In this document: positions 19,549 to 30,790 of the stretch, piece by piece
How the letters are laid out: every line of letters begins with the position of its first letter
Position numbering within the stretch: the first letter of the stretch is position 1
NCBI RefSeq assembly: GCF_041435335.1
Contig: NZ_CP108430.1
Location: 7,095,001-7,159,000 of the forward strand
Reading direction: 5' to 3'
Source: Streptomyces sp. NBC_01283
GTDB taxonomy: Bacteria; Actinomycetota; Actinomycetes; Streptomycetales; Streptomycetaceae
DNA length: 64,000 nucleotides
Position numbers and translations under genes: made by a program
The notes under the pieces: generated by a model
The model's input: only the letters and a program-made list of their open reading frames with translations
Databases searched by the model: none
What the model was told of the DNA's origin: nothing

Positions 19549-20325
19549 ATGATCGACCGCAAGCCCGCCCGGCGCCTCCCGGCCCTCCTCGCCTCCGCCA
19601 CCGTCACCCGTGCGGCCACCACCGTGCTGCGCTCACGCGCCCCCGGCGGCCCCGACCGCTGGCAGCGGAAGAACTACGCGGGACGGGCGGTGGAGTTGTA
19701 CGCCGGGCCCGCCGCCGCCCTTGGTGCGGCGGCCGGAGCCGTGGCGCTGCCAGCCAGGACCCGGGCCGCCGCCGCGCTCGCCGTGCTCGCGGCGGGGGCC
19801 TGCGGGGCGTACGACGACACGGCGGGGGAGGGCGATCCGCGCCGTGGCTTCCGTGCGCACCTGGGCGCGCTGCGGGACGGCGAAGTGACCAGTGGGGCCG
19901 TGAAGTTGTTCGGGATCTCCGTGGCGGGGCTCGCCGCGGGTGCGCTGCTCAAGGAGCGGCCGGTGGACAAGCTCCTTGCGGGCGTCGTGATCGCGGGCAC
20001 CGCCCACTTCGTCAACCTCGTGGACGTACGCCCGGGAAAGGCCGCCGGAGCGGTGGTCGCGCTGGGGGCTCCGGGGCTGCTGCGCCGAGGCACCGCCGGG
20101 GCCCTCGCCGCCGCCTCCGTGGGGGCCGCGGCGGCCGTGCTGCCGGACGACATCGGGGAGCGAGCCATGATCGGCGACGCGGGCGCACACGCCCTGGGCG
20201 CGGCCCTCGGCACCGCCATCGCCGCAGGCAACGGCCGCCTGGGCCTCACCGCCCACGCGGCGGCCCTGGTTGCGGCTGCTGTGTGCGGGGAGAGGGTGAG
20301 CGCGGTGGCCGGGAGTCGGGGTTAG
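19549..20325 (+). CDS. MraY/WecA-like (GT4 phosphosugar transferase-like) membrane protein
   Basis: 258 residues, Ala-rich, with about eight hydrophobic segments. It keeps the order of MraY/WecA motifs in degraded form: DDTAGEGDPRRGFRAHL, then NLVDVRPGKA (where enzymes have the NxxNxxDG loop) and IGDAGAHALGA (as GDxGSxxLG). The loss of several acidic and His residues makes phospho-sugar transfer to a polyprenyl carrier uncertain. It is followed, after a gap, by a cytoplasmic GT4 glycosyltransferase, which would be a natural partner. Confidence 0.65.
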   Translation: MIDRKPARRLPALLASATVTRAATTVLRSRAPGGPDRWQRKNYAGRAVELYAGPAAALGAAAGAVALPARTRAAAALAVLAAGACGAYDDTAGEGDPRRGFRAHLGALRDGEVTSGAVKLFGISVAGLAAGALLKERPVDKLLAGVVIAGTAHFVNLVDVRPGKAAGAVVALGAPGLLRRGTAGALAAASVGAAAAVLPDDIGERAMIGDAGAHALGAALGTAIAAGNGRLGLTAHAAALVAAAVCGERVSAVAGSRG

Positions 20326-20827
20326 GGGGCGGGGGCATGCCTGGCCGGGACTCGGGCACGGTACGGCTGCGCGAGCCTCACCACCCATGAGACGGCCCTG
20401 GTGGCAGCTGCCGTGTGAGGGAAGAAGATCAGCAGGGCCCAGAGCCAGGCAGCTTGGCGTCATGGTCGAGCCACGCCGGAGCATTGCCCGGCCGGGGTGT
20501 GCCATACCAAGGTCCTGCCCAGCCGGGGCTCTGCCCGGCCAGGGCCTTGCACAGCCAAAGCGCCGCACAGCCGAAGCCCCGTCTGGCCAGCGGCCTGCCG
20601 CGCCGAGCTTCTGAAAGGCTTTCGCTTGAAGGGGTGGCGCTGCGAAGATGCGGGGGCCGCAGGTCGTCCACGGTGCTGAATCCCCGTTGTCCTCACCCGT
20701 GTGGGTGATCCGGGTCAGGGAGTTGCCCGCCCCGACACGGAAGAGGCCTTTCGGCGGTGCCGGAACGTCCGTACGGACTGGCATCCTTGGCGCAGCCCCC
20801 CGACGCCGACCCAGGAGCCCCGGCTAC
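20326..20827. other. Gene-free interval with imperfect GC-rich repeats
   Basis: About 500 bases without a convincing ORF; the short ORFs here lack family features. Between 20483 and 20556 three imperfect copies of CTGCCCGGCCGGGG occur (20483, 20514, 20531). The right end carries AGGAG (20812) for the glycosyltransferase. The interval could be a leader or a deletion scar. Confidence 0.5.
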
Positions 20828-21973
20828 GTGAGCCACGTGAGCAGCCACTCACCGCACGGTCAGATCCCGCTGCACACCGTGCAGGTGCTGGGCGGTGGCA
20901 GCGCGGGCAGCAGTGCCCACGTCAGGTCGCTCGCCGCGGGCCTCGCGGCGCGGGGCGTGCGGGTCACGGTGTGCGCCCCTTCCGAGGCGGCCGGCGCCTA
21001 CGACCTGACGGGCACCGGCGCCCGGCACGTGCACGTGCCCCGCAGCAGCGACCCCGCATCCGTCGCCGCCCTCCGGATGGCCTGCGTGGACGCCGACCTC
21101 GTGCACGCGCACGGACTGCATGCCGCGCTCCGCGCCGCCCTCGCGCTCACCGGACGCCGCATCCCCCTCGTCGTCACCTGGCACACGCGCGCGCACGCGG
21201 AAGGCGCCCGCGCCCGGCTCCTGCACCTCCTGGAGCGACGCGTCGCCAAGGCCGCCGCCGTGGTCCTCGGCACCTCGTCCGACCTCGTGGACCGCGCCCG
21301 CAGCAGGGGCGCACGGGACGCCCGCCTCGCCCCCGTCACGTTCCCCGCGCCGCGCGCGGCGGCCGGGACGTCAGGGGCGGCCGAGGATGCCGAGGGGCTG
21401 CGCCACAAGGCCCTCGCCGAACTCGGCGCCGTCGGACGCCCGCTGGTCGTCACGGTCGGCACGCTCGAACGGCAGCGGGGCCACGACGTCCTCCTGGAGG
21501 CCGCGCGCGCCTGGCGCCACCTCGACCCCCTGCCGCTCGTCGTCATCGCGGGCGAAGGGCCCGAGCGCGCCGCACTGCAGCGCCGCATCGAGGGCGAAGG
21601 CCTCCCGGTCCGGCTCGTCGGGCGGCGCGACGACGTGCCCGAGATGCTCGCGGCGGCCGATCTCGTGGTGCTGCCCAGCAGCTGGGAGTCCCGCTCCGTA
21701 CTCGCCCAGGAAGCTCTGCACGCGCGCGTGCCGCTCGTCGCGACCGCTGTCGGCGGCATCCCCGAACTGGTCGGTGACGCCGCCGCGCTCGTCCCGTACG
21801 GCGACGCCGAGGCGCTGGCCACCGCCGTCGCACGCCTCCTCGCCGACCCCGCGCTCAGGGAGCGGCTCAAGGACAAGGGCACCGCCCAGGCGGCGACATG
21901 GCCGACCGAGGACGAGACGGTCACCCAAGTCCTGAGTGTCTACGACGAGTTGACCCAGCCCTTCGCCACCTAG
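20828..21973 (+). CDS. GT4-family glycosyltransferase (GT-B fold)
   Basis: 381 residues. The N-terminal Gly-rich loop is VLGGGSAGSSAHVRSLAAGL. The C-terminal half has PLVVTVGTLERQRGHDVLLE and the retaining-transferase EX7E motif ESRSVLAQE, followed by PLVATAVGGIPELV. No signal or membrane helix is seen, so it acts on the inner face. GTG 20828 is preceded by AGGAG. The acceptor is unknown. Proximity to the MraY-like gene suggests a lipid-linked sugar, which is inference. Confidence 0.85.
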   Translation: MSHVSSHSPHGQIPLHTVQVLGGGSAGSSAHVRSLAAGLAARGVRVTVCAPSEAAGAYDLTGTGARHVHVPRSSDPASVAALRMACVDADLVHAHGLHAALRAALALTGRRIPLVVTWHTRAHAEGARARLLHLLERRVAKAAAVVLGTSSDLVDRARSRGARDARLAPVTFPAPRAAAGTSGAAEDAEGLRHKALAELGAVGRPLVVTVGTLERQRGHDVLLEAARAWRHLDPLPLVVIAGEGPERAALQRRIEGEGLPVRLVGRRDDVPEMLAAADLVVLPSSWESRSVLAQEALHARVPLVATAVGGIPELVGDAAALVPYGDAEALATAVARLLADPALRERLKDKGTAQAATWPTEDETVTQVLSVYDELTQPFAT

Positions 21974-21990
21974 GGCCCGGGGCCCACGCG

Positions 21991-23628
21991 CTACGCCACA
22001 TGCCTCCGGGCCCGCAGCGCCAGGCTCAGCGCGAGCACCGTCTGCGGGTCGTCCAGGTCCGTGCCCAGGAGTTCACTGATCCTGGCGAGGCGGTTGTAGA
22101 GCGTCTGACGGTTCAGGTGCAGTTCGCGCGCCGTCTCCGCCTTGCGTCCCGCATGGGCCAGGTACGTCTGCAGGGTGGGCAGCAGCGGTGGCTTCGATCG
22201 CCGGTCATGGGCCCGCAGCGGGCCGATCGCGCGGTCCACGAACGCCGCGAGCGCCGAGTCGTCGTAGTTGTGCAGGCGCCACAGCAGCAGGTCGATGTCC
22301 AGCCGCCGCGCGTCGTACCAGGGGCGGTCCGAGAGGCCCTGCGCGGCCGTCGCCGTCTCCGCCGCGTGCCGCAGCCCCGCCGAGGCCGCCGCCCAGCCGC
22401 CCGCCACCCCGACCACCACGACCGGCGGCAGCGCCCCGGCCCGCTGCATCCCCGCCCGCTCCACGCCCGCCCGCAGCGCGGCGGCGACCCGGTCGGCCAC
22501 CGCGGTGCGTTCGGATTCCGAGCGCAGGCCGAGCAGCAGCGGGACGCGCCCCTCGACCGGACGTACGCCGAGCAGCACCGGCACCCCCACCGCGGCGAGT
22601 TCCTCCGCCACCGCACGCGCGAGCACGGCCCAGCCGCCCCCGGGCGGAAGACCGTCCGCGAGCCGCATCACCACCGGGAGCAGCGGGCTCTCGCCGGGCT
22701 TGAAGCCGAGCACCCGCGCCTGGGCGGGCGCGTCGTCGGCCTGGATCCGTCCCTCCGCCAGATCGGTCAGGAAGTCGCCACGGCCGCGCGCGGCGAGCTC
22801 CTCTTCCTGGCGTGCCTGCATCAGGACCACCGCGAGCGAGCCCGCTGCCCGCTCCGCCGCGATCCGGTGCACCGGAAGCAGCGCGGACTCCACGGCGAGC
22901 AGCACCAGACGGGCGCGTACCGAGCCCGAGCCGGGACCGCCGCCGGGCACGTCGACGAGCAGTGCGCCGGCCGGCGGCCCGTCCTTGTGCTGGCCCCGCA
23001 GCCCCTCCCACACCTGGAGCGGATCGGCGCACTCCGTGCCCGCCCCGGCGGCGTACAGGAGCTGCCCGTCCGCCGTCTCCAGGAACACCGGGTTACCGCT
23101 GAAGTCCGCCAGGACGTTCAGGACCTGGGGTACGCCGCCCCCGCCGAGCAGCGCCTCCGTGCAGCGCCGGTGGACCTCCTCGGCCCGCTGGAGCAGCGCG
23201 TAGTGGCCGTTGACGATCTCTGTGTGGACCTCTTCGGTGACCGTCACGAAGGGCACCTCGCGGTGCAGCTGCACCAGTGGGAGACCCGCGGCGCGCGCCG
23301 TCTCCACTATGGCCGCCGGTAGCCGCGTGAAGCGCGGGCCCAGTTCGACGACGAGGGCAGCGATGCCGCGCTCGGCGAGCTTGCGCACGAAGACGCGCTG
23401 CTCGGCGGGGCGTGCGCCCAGGCCGAGGCCCGTGGTCAGGAGCAGCTCGCCGCCCTTGAGGAGCGAGGCGATGTTCGGCACTTCGCCCGCGTGCACCCAC
23501 CGCACCGTGCGCTGCAGCCGTTCGGCGCCCGCGACCACCTCGGGGAGGCCACCGCGCAGCCCCGGTAGTTCCAGGGCGCGCTGCACGGTGATGCCGCCCT
23601 GGGTGCCCTGCGTGCCCTGACTTTCCAT
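21991..23628 (-). CDS. PucR-family transcriptional regulator
   Basis: 545 residues. It has an N-terminal PucR domain (ITVQRALELPGLRGGLPEVV, GGELLLTTGLGLG), a central GGDEF-like/CdaR region, and a C-terminal PucR-type HTH (LQTYLAHAGRKAETARELHL and NRQTLYNRLARI). PucR proteins sense purine or amino acid catabolites. The target here is unknown, and the convergent glycosyltransferase and same-strand GH15 gene give no hint. It looks leaderless (TAGCGT seven bases upstream). Confidence 0.88.
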   Translation of the reverse strand: MESQGTQGTQGGITVQRALELPGLRGGLPEVVAGAERLQRTVRWVHAGEVPNIASLLKGGELLLTTGLGLGARPAEQRVFVRKLAERGIAALVVELGPRFTRLPAAIVETARAAGLPLVQLHREVPFVTVTEEVHTEIVNGHYALLQRAEEVHRRCTEALLGGGGVPQVLNVLADFSGNPVFLETADGQLLYAAGAGTECADPLQVWEGLRGQHKDGPPAGALLVDVPGGGPGSGSVRARLVLLAVESALLPVHRIAAERAAGSLAVVLMQARQEEELAARGRGDFLTDLAEGRIQADDAPAQARVLGFKPGESPLLPVVMRLADGLPPGGGWAVLARAVAEELAAVGVPVLLGVRPVEGRVPLLLGLRSESERTAVADRVAAALRAGVERAGMQRAGALPPVVVVGVAGGWAAASAGLRHAAETATAAQGLSDRPWYDARRLDIDLLLWRLHNYDDSALAAFVDRAIGPLRAHDRRSKPPLLPTLQTYLAHAGRKAETARELHLNRQTLYNRLARISELLGTDLDDPQTVLALSLALRARRHVA

Positions 23629-23635
23629 GGAGCGG

Positions 23636-23641
23636 ACGCTA
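23636..23641 (-). promoter_or_regulatory. Putative -10 box, leaderless pucR-type gene
   Basis: TAGCGT on the minus strand lies seven bases before the ATG at 23628. Confidence 0.5.
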
Positions 23642-23733
23642 CCTGCGCATACGCTCCGGGAACATCTCCGGCCGATTACGGGAGTGATCTGTTCCGCTCA
23701 TGTCCCGGCAACCGGTCGCCCCGGAACGGAAAA

Positions 23734-23764
23734 CGGACGGCGACGGGGATCCCGTCGCCGTCCG
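23734..23764 (-). terminator. Terminator after the GH15 gene
   Basis: A 14-bp perfect stem (23734-23747 with 23751-23764) and a three-base loop, 16 bases beyond the GH15 stop codon. No U-tract. Confidence 0.75.
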
Positions 23765-23780
23765 GACCCGGAGGGCCTCG

Positions 23781-25586
23781 CTAGCCGCCGTACGCCCCGC
23801 TGGCGGTCAGCCGCAGTGCCGTGTCGATCAGCGGCACGTGGCTGAAGGCCTGCGGGAAGTTGCCGACCTGGCGCTGCAGCCGCGGATCCCACTCCTCCGC
23901 GAGGAGCCCCAGATCGTTGCGGAGCGCGAGCAGCTTCTCGAAGAGCTTGCGGGCCTCGTCCACCCGACCGATCATCGCCAGGTCGTCCGCCATCCAGAAC
24001 GAGCAGGCCAGGAAGGCACCCTCGTCACCCTCCAGGCCGTCCACGCCCGCGTCGTCGCCGGTCGTGGGGTAGCGCAGGATGAAGCCGTCCGACGTCGAGA
24101 GCTCCCGCTGGATCGCCTCGATCGTGCCGATCACGCGCTTGTCGTCCGGCGGCAGGAAGCCCATCTGCGGGATGAGCAGCAGCGAGGCGTCCAGCTCCTT
24201 GGAGCCGTACGACTGCGTGAACGTGTTCCGCTCCTTGTCGTAGCCCTTCTCGCAGACGTCCCGGTGGATGTCGTCGCGCAGCTCGCGCCACTTCTCCAGG
24301 GGGCCGTCCGCGTCGCCGGACTCGATGAGCTTGATCGTGCGGTCCACGGCGACCCAGACCATCACCTTGGAGTGCACGAAGTGCCGGCGCGGGCCGCGGA
24401 CCTCCCAGATGCCCTCGTCCGGCTGGTCCCAGTTCGTCTCCAGGTACCGGATCAGCTTGAGCTGGAGCAGCGAGGCGTAGTCACTGCGGGCCAGGCCCGT
24501 CATGTGCGCCAGGTGCAGGGCCTCGGTGACCTCGCCGTACACGTCGAGCTGGAGCTGGTGCGCGGCGCCGTTGCCCGCCCGCACCGGTGTCGAGCCCTCG
24601 TATCCCGGCAGCCAGTCGAGCTCCGCCTCGCCGAGCTCACGCTCGCCCGCGATGCCGTACATGATCTGCAGGTTCTCGGGGTCGCCGGCCACCGCGCGCA
24701 GCAGCCACTCGCGCCAGGCGCGGGCCTCCTCGCGGTACCCGGTGCGCAGCAGCGAGGAGAGGGTGATCGCGGCGTCGCGCAGCCAGGTGTAGCGGTAGTC
24801 CCAGTTGCGGGAGCCGCCGACGTCCTCCGGCAGCGACGTCGTGGGCGCCGCGACGATGCCGCCCGTGGGGGCGTACGTCAGGGCCTTCAGCGTGATCAGC
24901 GAGCGGACCACGGCCTCGCGGTACGGGCCGTGGTACGTGCAGTGATCCACCCACTCGCGCCAGAAGTCCTGCGTGGCCACGAGGGCGTTCTCCGGCTCGG
25001 CGGGCGCGGGCGGCTCCTTGTGCGAGGGCTGCCACGAGATGGTGAACGCGATCCGGTCACCGGGCGCGACCGTGAAGTCCGAGTACGTCGTGAGGTCCTT
25101 GCCGAAGGTCTCGGCCGACGTGTCGAGCCACACCGAGTCGGGCCCCGCGACGGCCACCGTGCGCCCGTCGACCTTGTGCACCCAGGGCACCACTCGGCCG
25201 TAACTGAAACGCATCCGCAGGGCGGAGCGCATCGGTACCCGGCCGCTGACGCCCTCGACGATCCGCACGAGCTGCGGGGCGTCCGTGTCGCGCGGCGGCA
25301 TGAAATCGGTCACGCGGACCGTGCCGCGCGGGGTGTCCCACTCGGATTCCAGGATCAGCGAGTCGCCGCGGTAGGTGCGCCGCGCGGCGGTCGGCGGTGG
25401 TGCGTCGGGGCTGTGAGCGGGCCCGAGACGCCAGAATCCGTGCTCCTCCGTGCCGAGCAATCCGGCGAAGATGGCGTGAGAGTCGAAGCGGGGCAGGCAC
25501 AGCCAGTCGACCGTGCCGTCCCGGCAGACCAGGGCAGCGGTCTGCATGTCTCCGATGAGTGCGTAATCCTCGATGCGCCCGGCCAC
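23781..25586 (-). CDS. Glycoside hydrolase family 15 protein (trehalase/glucoamylase-like)
   Basis: 601 residues. The N-terminal beta-sandwich domain (DUF5911-like, RIEDYALIGDMQTAALVCRD) is followed by an (alpha/alpha)6 barrel with NWDYRYTWLRDAA, DEGIWEVRG and LAEEWDP. The acidic residues in the last two are the expected acid and base. Actinobacterial members are known as trehalases that act on internal trehalose, and others are glucoamylase-like. There is no signal peptide, which favours cytosolic trehalose use. GTG 25586 is chosen because GGAG sits six bases upstream; the ATG two codons earlier overlaps that site. Confidence 0.88.
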   Translation of the reverse strand: MAGRIEDYALIGDMQTAALVCRDGTVDWLCLPRFDSHAIFAGLLGTEEHGFWRLGPAHSPDAPPPTAARRTYRGDSLILESEWDTPRGTVRVTDFMPPRDTDAPQLVRIVEGVSGRVPMRSALRMRFSYGRVVPWVHKVDGRTVAVAGPDSVWLDTSAETFGKDLTTYSDFTVAPGDRIAFTISWQPSHKEPPAPAEPENALVATQDFWREWVDHCTYHGPYREAVVRSLITLKALTYAPTGGIVAAPTTSLPEDVGGSRNWDYRYTWLRDAAITLSSLLRTGYREEARAWREWLLRAVAGDPENLQIMYGIAGERELGEAELDWLPGYEGSTPVRAGNGAAHQLQLDVYGEVTEALHLAHMTGLARSDYASLLQLKLIRYLETNWDQPDEGIWEVRGPRRHFVHSKVMVWVAVDRTIKLIESGDADGPLEKWRELRDDIHRDVCEKGYDKERNTFTQSYGSKELDASLLLIPQMGFLPPDDKRVIGTIEAIQRELSTSDGFILRYPTTGDDAGVDGLEGDEGAFLACSFWMADDLAMIGRVDEARKLFEKLLALRNDLGLLAEEWDPRLQRQVGNFPQAFSHVPLIDTALRLTASGAYGG

Positions 25587-26007
25587 GTGCATCTCCAGTC
25601 AAACGGCCACGTCGCCCTCTCGGGGGCGCTCGCTCTACGGTCAAGGGTTCGCTGTAAAACGAACTGCACGAGCCTCTTGTTCCGGGCGAACGGACGGGGG
25701 TGATTGCCGTTGATCGGTCCGGCTCGGCAGCGAGTGTCCGAGCAGGATACGACGCACCCAGGTGATCTGCGCGCCGCTCCCGGCAACGAGCCTGCGCCGA
25801 ACGGGTGAGCGCCAGGTGAGGGAGGTGTGACGGGAGTGCCCGAGCGTGGCCGGAAGCAGCCTCCCCCGGTCGCTGATACCCTGGTAGCCCGTGAGCCGGT
25901 GGTCATTGAACCCCCGAACCGCAGCGACGGCACCTCCTCCAGAACCACCTGAGGACGACGCCGGTACGCACCCTCCAGACCGCGACCACGGGAGCCCCCT
26001 CTTGGCC
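25587..26007. promoter_or_regulatory. Divergent promoter interval, GH15 gene / pyrG
   Basis: About 420 bases with no gene. The left half is relatively AT-rich (AAAACGAACTGCACG near 25656). A TACCCT (25879-25884) could be a -10 for a pyrG leader of ~120 bases. No hairpin attenuator or known riboswitch was recognised. Confidence 0.4.
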
Positions 26008-27675
<1,668 letters not shown>

Positions 27676-27761
27676 CACAAGAGCGATACGGTTGCCGGGG
27701 GACGAGCCTTGTGAGGCGCGTGCCCCGGTTTCTGTTTGCACGTGTGGGAGGACAGGGCGAC

Positions 27762-28388
27762 ATGACGATCAAGGACACTGCCGAGGAGTGGCAGGTCACG
27801 GCCACGCAGACGCCCTTCGTGGGGAACAAGACCTCCGTCCGTACGGACGACGTGGTCATGCCCGACGGCACGGTCGTCACCCGTGACTACCAGGTGCACC
27901 CCGGGTCGGTCGCCGTGGTCGCCCTGGACGACGTGGGCCGCGTCCTGGTCCTGCGCCAGTACCGCCACCCCGTCCGCCACAAGCTCTGGGAGATCCCGGC
28001 CGGGCTGCTCGACGTCCCCGGCGAGAACCCCCTGCACGCGGCCCAGCGCGAGCTCTACGAAGAGGCGCACGTCAAGGCCGAGGACTGGCGCGTCCTGACC
28101 GACGTCTACACCACGCCCGGCGGCTGCGACGAGGCCGTGCGGATCTTCCTGGCCCGCGATCTGTCCGAGGCCGACGGCGAGCGCTTCGAGGTCTCCGAGG
28201 AGGAGTCCGACATGGAGCTGGCGCGCGTACCGCTCGACGAGCTCGTACGCGGTGTGCTCGCCGGAGAACTGCACAACAACTGCCTCGTCGTGGGCGTCCT
28301 TTCGCTGACCGCCGCACTGGCGGGCGACGGCGTCGACGCGCTGCGTCCCGCCGACGCGCCCTGGCCGGCGCGCCCCTTCGAGGCCTGA
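27762..28388 (+). CDS. Nudix hydrolase, ADP-ribose pyrophosphatase type
   Basis: 208 residues. The Nudix box is GLLDVPGE then RELYEEA. It has six instead of five residues between the first Gly and Glu, the form I recall for mycobacterial ADP-ribose pyrophosphatase (Rv1700) beside pyrG. The typical N-terminal strand VHPGSVAVVAL and LRQYRHPVRHKLWEIPAG precede it. It would cleave ADP-ribose to AMP and ribose 5-phosphate. GGAGG ten bases before ATG 27762 fixes the start. Confidence 0.9.
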   Translation: MTIKDTAEEWQVTATQTPFVGNKTSVRTDDVVMPDGTVVTRDYQVHPGSVAVVALDDVGRVLVLRQYRHPVRHKLWEIPAGLLDVPGENPLHAAQRELYEEAHVKAEDWRVLTDVYTTPGGCDEAVRIFLARDLSEADGERFEVSEEESDMELARVPLDELVRGVLAGELHNNCLVVGVLSLTAALAGDGVDALRPADAPWPARPFEA

Positions 28389-28555
28389 GGGGCCTGAGGG
28401 GCCATCAGGGCTCTCCGGTGTGACGATCTGCTGATCCGATCGGGGGACTTGTGCGCGCCGCTCGCCGGGGGAGGCGCCACGGCCTGAACTAGGCTCTGGA
28501 AGCGTCCCGACCGGAGTCCCGGCGGGTTCGCGCGCAGGCGGACGGAGCATGGCCC

Positions 28556-30655
28556 GTGACGGATCAGGCGGTCGACACGGACGGTTCGGCGGCGGGCGGC
28601 GCGGTGCCCCGGCCCGCTCCGGCCCAGACTTCCGAGGGCGGTCAATTCGTCGGCCGTCGCAGGGAGTTGAAAGAGCTCCGCGCCGACATCGACCGCGCGG
28701 GGCTCGACACCATCTCGGGCCGCAAGGCGCCACGGGCCCGGGTGCTCCTCATCGCGGGCCGCCCCGGATCCGGCCGCACCGCACTCGCCGAGGAACTCGC
28801 CCGGCAGGTCGCCGACGCCTACCCCGACGGGGTGCTGCGCGCCCAGCTCACCGAACCCGACGGCACGCGCGTGCCCACGGAACGCACCGCCCGCGAACTC
28901 CTGGACGCCCTCGATGTGCCCGCACCGGCGGGCGCGGACGAGGACGAGCTCGCCGAAGTGCTCCGCGAGGCCCTCTCCGGACGCCGGGCCCTGCTCCTCC
29001 TGGACGGGGCCGCGGACGCCGAGCAGGTCGACCCGCTGCTCCCGGACGCGCCCGAGTGCCTGGTCGTCGCCGTGTCGGAGGGCCCGCTCACCGGGATCCC
29101 GGACGTGCGGCCGTGCACGCTGGGCGGCCTGGACACCGCGGCGGGCGTCGAACTGCTCTCCCGTGCGGCGGGCCCGGTGCGCATCACCGTCGACCCGCGG
29201 TCCGCGGAGAGCCTGGTCGAGGCGTGCGCCGCGCACCCCGCCGCGCTCGTCCTGGCCGGCGGCTGGCTCTCCGGGCGGCCCAAGGCGGCCGTCGCCGACC
29301 TGGCCAAGCAGGTGCACGACCGGCCCGAGGACGAATCGGCGCCCGGCGCGCTCTCCCGCATGTTCCAGCTCTCGTACGCCTCGCTGCCCGGGGCGGCCGC
29401 GCGGATACTGCGTTACCTCTCCCTCGCCCCCGCCGGTCACATCGACCCGCACACCGCGTCCGCGCTCGCCGGCTGCTCGGTCTCCGCGGCCCGCACGACC
29501 CTGGACGACTTCGTGAAGCTCGGCCTGGTCAGGGCCGTGGATTCACCGCTTCCGCAGTACGAGCTGCCGGCCTGCCTGGTGCCGCTCCTGCGGGCGCGCA
29601 CCGAGAGCCAGGACCGGGCCGCCGAGGTGCAGCTCGCGCGGGCCAGGATGCTGGAGCGGACCGTGCGCCTCCTCCAGTCCTGCCGGGCGATCACGGAGCC
29701 GGACGGCTCCGGGGCCCGCAAGAAGCTCGCGGGCCTGCCGCGCGCCCTGCGGTTCCCCAGCCCCGCCGCGGCCTCGGAGTGGCTGCGCATCCGGCAGCCC
29801 GCCCTGCTGGCCGCCGCACGCCTCGCGGTCGCCGACGGGGAGCTCGACACCCTCGCGCGACGCCTGATGGCGGCCCTGACACGGGCCCTGGTCGCCCACC
29901 GGGGCACGGAGGAGGCGGCTCCGGAGCTGTACGGAATCCACCGGCTCGTCCTCGATGTCGCCGAACGCCGGAATCTGCCCCGTGAGAAGGCGGCGGCCCT
30001 CCTGAATCTCGCGGATCTGGACGCGCGGACGGGACGCACGCAGGAGGCGCTGGTGCGCTATCGGCTCGCTCTGGACGCCGGACGGGAAGCAAATGATCCG
30101 TACGCGACCGGTCGCGCGATGGAATCCGTAGGTGGTGCCCACCAGGAGCTGGGGGACTGGTCGCGGGCCTCGGACTGGTTCGGGCGCGCCCTCGCCCATC
30201 GGCTCGCGCGCGACGAGCGCACCGACGCCGCCCGCCTCTACGGCCGCATCGCGACGGCGCACACCTATGCGGGCCGCTACGGCGAGGCGCTGCGCAACTG
30301 GAGCTCCGCCGTCACCGGGCACCGCAAGACCGGTGATGTGGCGGGCCAGGCGCGGGCGTTGAGCGAGCTGGCGCGGGTGCAGGAGTACGCCGGGCGACCC
30401 GAGGAGTCGCTGCGCACCTGCCAGGAGGCCGTCGAGTGGGCGCGGCAGGCCGGTGACGTACGTCTCCAGGCGGCGCTTCAGCTCAGGCTGGCCGACACCC
30501 TGGACCGGCTCGGCGACCCGGCTGCCGCCCGGCTGCACCGCAGTGCCGCCGAGCGCATGCTGGGAAGTGAGCTCGACGAGGTCACAGGGCTTGCATCGAA
30601 AGATGGAGCAACGGCTTCCGCCTACGAAATCCGTAGCGCTTCCGCAGAAGATTGA
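28556..30655 (+). CDS. NB-ARC/AfsR-like ATP-binding protein with TPR repeats
   Basis: 699 residues. After a short Pro/Ala N-terminus, FVGRRRELKELRADI starts a STAND-type nucleotide-binding module with P-loop GRPGSGRT (about residues 62-70) and Walker-B-like ALLLLDGA. A winged-helix region follows (MFQLSYASLPGAAARILRYL), then TPR repeats from about 480 to 690 (ALVRYRLALDAGREANDPYA, ALRNWSSAVTGHRKTGDVAG). The P-loop Lys is replaced by Arg. There is no N-terminal SARP or other DNA-binding domain, so it resembles the C-terminal part of AfsR-type regulators. The effector is unknown. GTG 28556 has GGAGC upstream. Confidence 0.78.
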   Translation: MTDQAVDTDGSAAGGAVPRPAPAQTSEGGQFVGRRRELKELRADIDRAGLDTISGRKAPRARVLLIAGRPGSGRTALAEELARQVADAYPDGVLRAQLTEPDGTRVPTERTARELLDALDVPAPAGADEDELAEVLREALSGRRALLLLDGAADAEQVDPLLPDAPECLVVAVSEGPLTGIPDVRPCTLGGLDTAAGVELLSRAAGPVRITVDPRSAESLVEACAAHPAALVLAGGWLSGRPKAAVADLAKQVHDRPEDESAPGALSRMFQLSYASLPGAAARILRYLSLAPAGHIDPHTASALAGCSVSAARTTLDDFVKLGLVRAVDSPLPQYELPACLVPLLRARTESQDRAAEVQLARARMLERTVRLLQSCRAITEPDGSGARKKLAGLPRALRFPSPAAASEWLRIRQPALLAAARLAVADGELDTLARRLMAALTRALVAHRGTEEAAPELYGIHRLVLDVAERRNLPREKAAALLNLADLDARTGRTQEALVRYRLALDAGREANDPYATGRAMESVGGAHQELGDWSRASDWFGRALAHRLARDERTDAARLYGRIATAHTYAGRYGEALRNWSSAVTGHRKTGDVAGQARALSELARVQEYAGRPEESLRTCQEAVEWARQAGDVRLQAALQLRLADTLDRLGDPAAARLHRSAAERMLGSELDEVTGLASKDGATASAYEIRSASAED

Positions 30656-30790
30656 TGCATTGAAAGGCTAGACAGCGAGAAGTCCTTCATTAGACTGGCT
30701 CCGCCGCGTACTTCCGCGGTGTCTCCGATGCGCCCTCTTGTGTATCGGTATGTAGTTCATTGCCCGAAAGATCCCTGAGCCAAGAGGACC

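Noticed and set aside
20415..20708. 97-codon ORF in the recN-pyrG gap
   Set aside because: Low-complexity Pro/Gly/Ser/Arg sequence, no ribosome site, and shadow ORFs in other frames are equally long.
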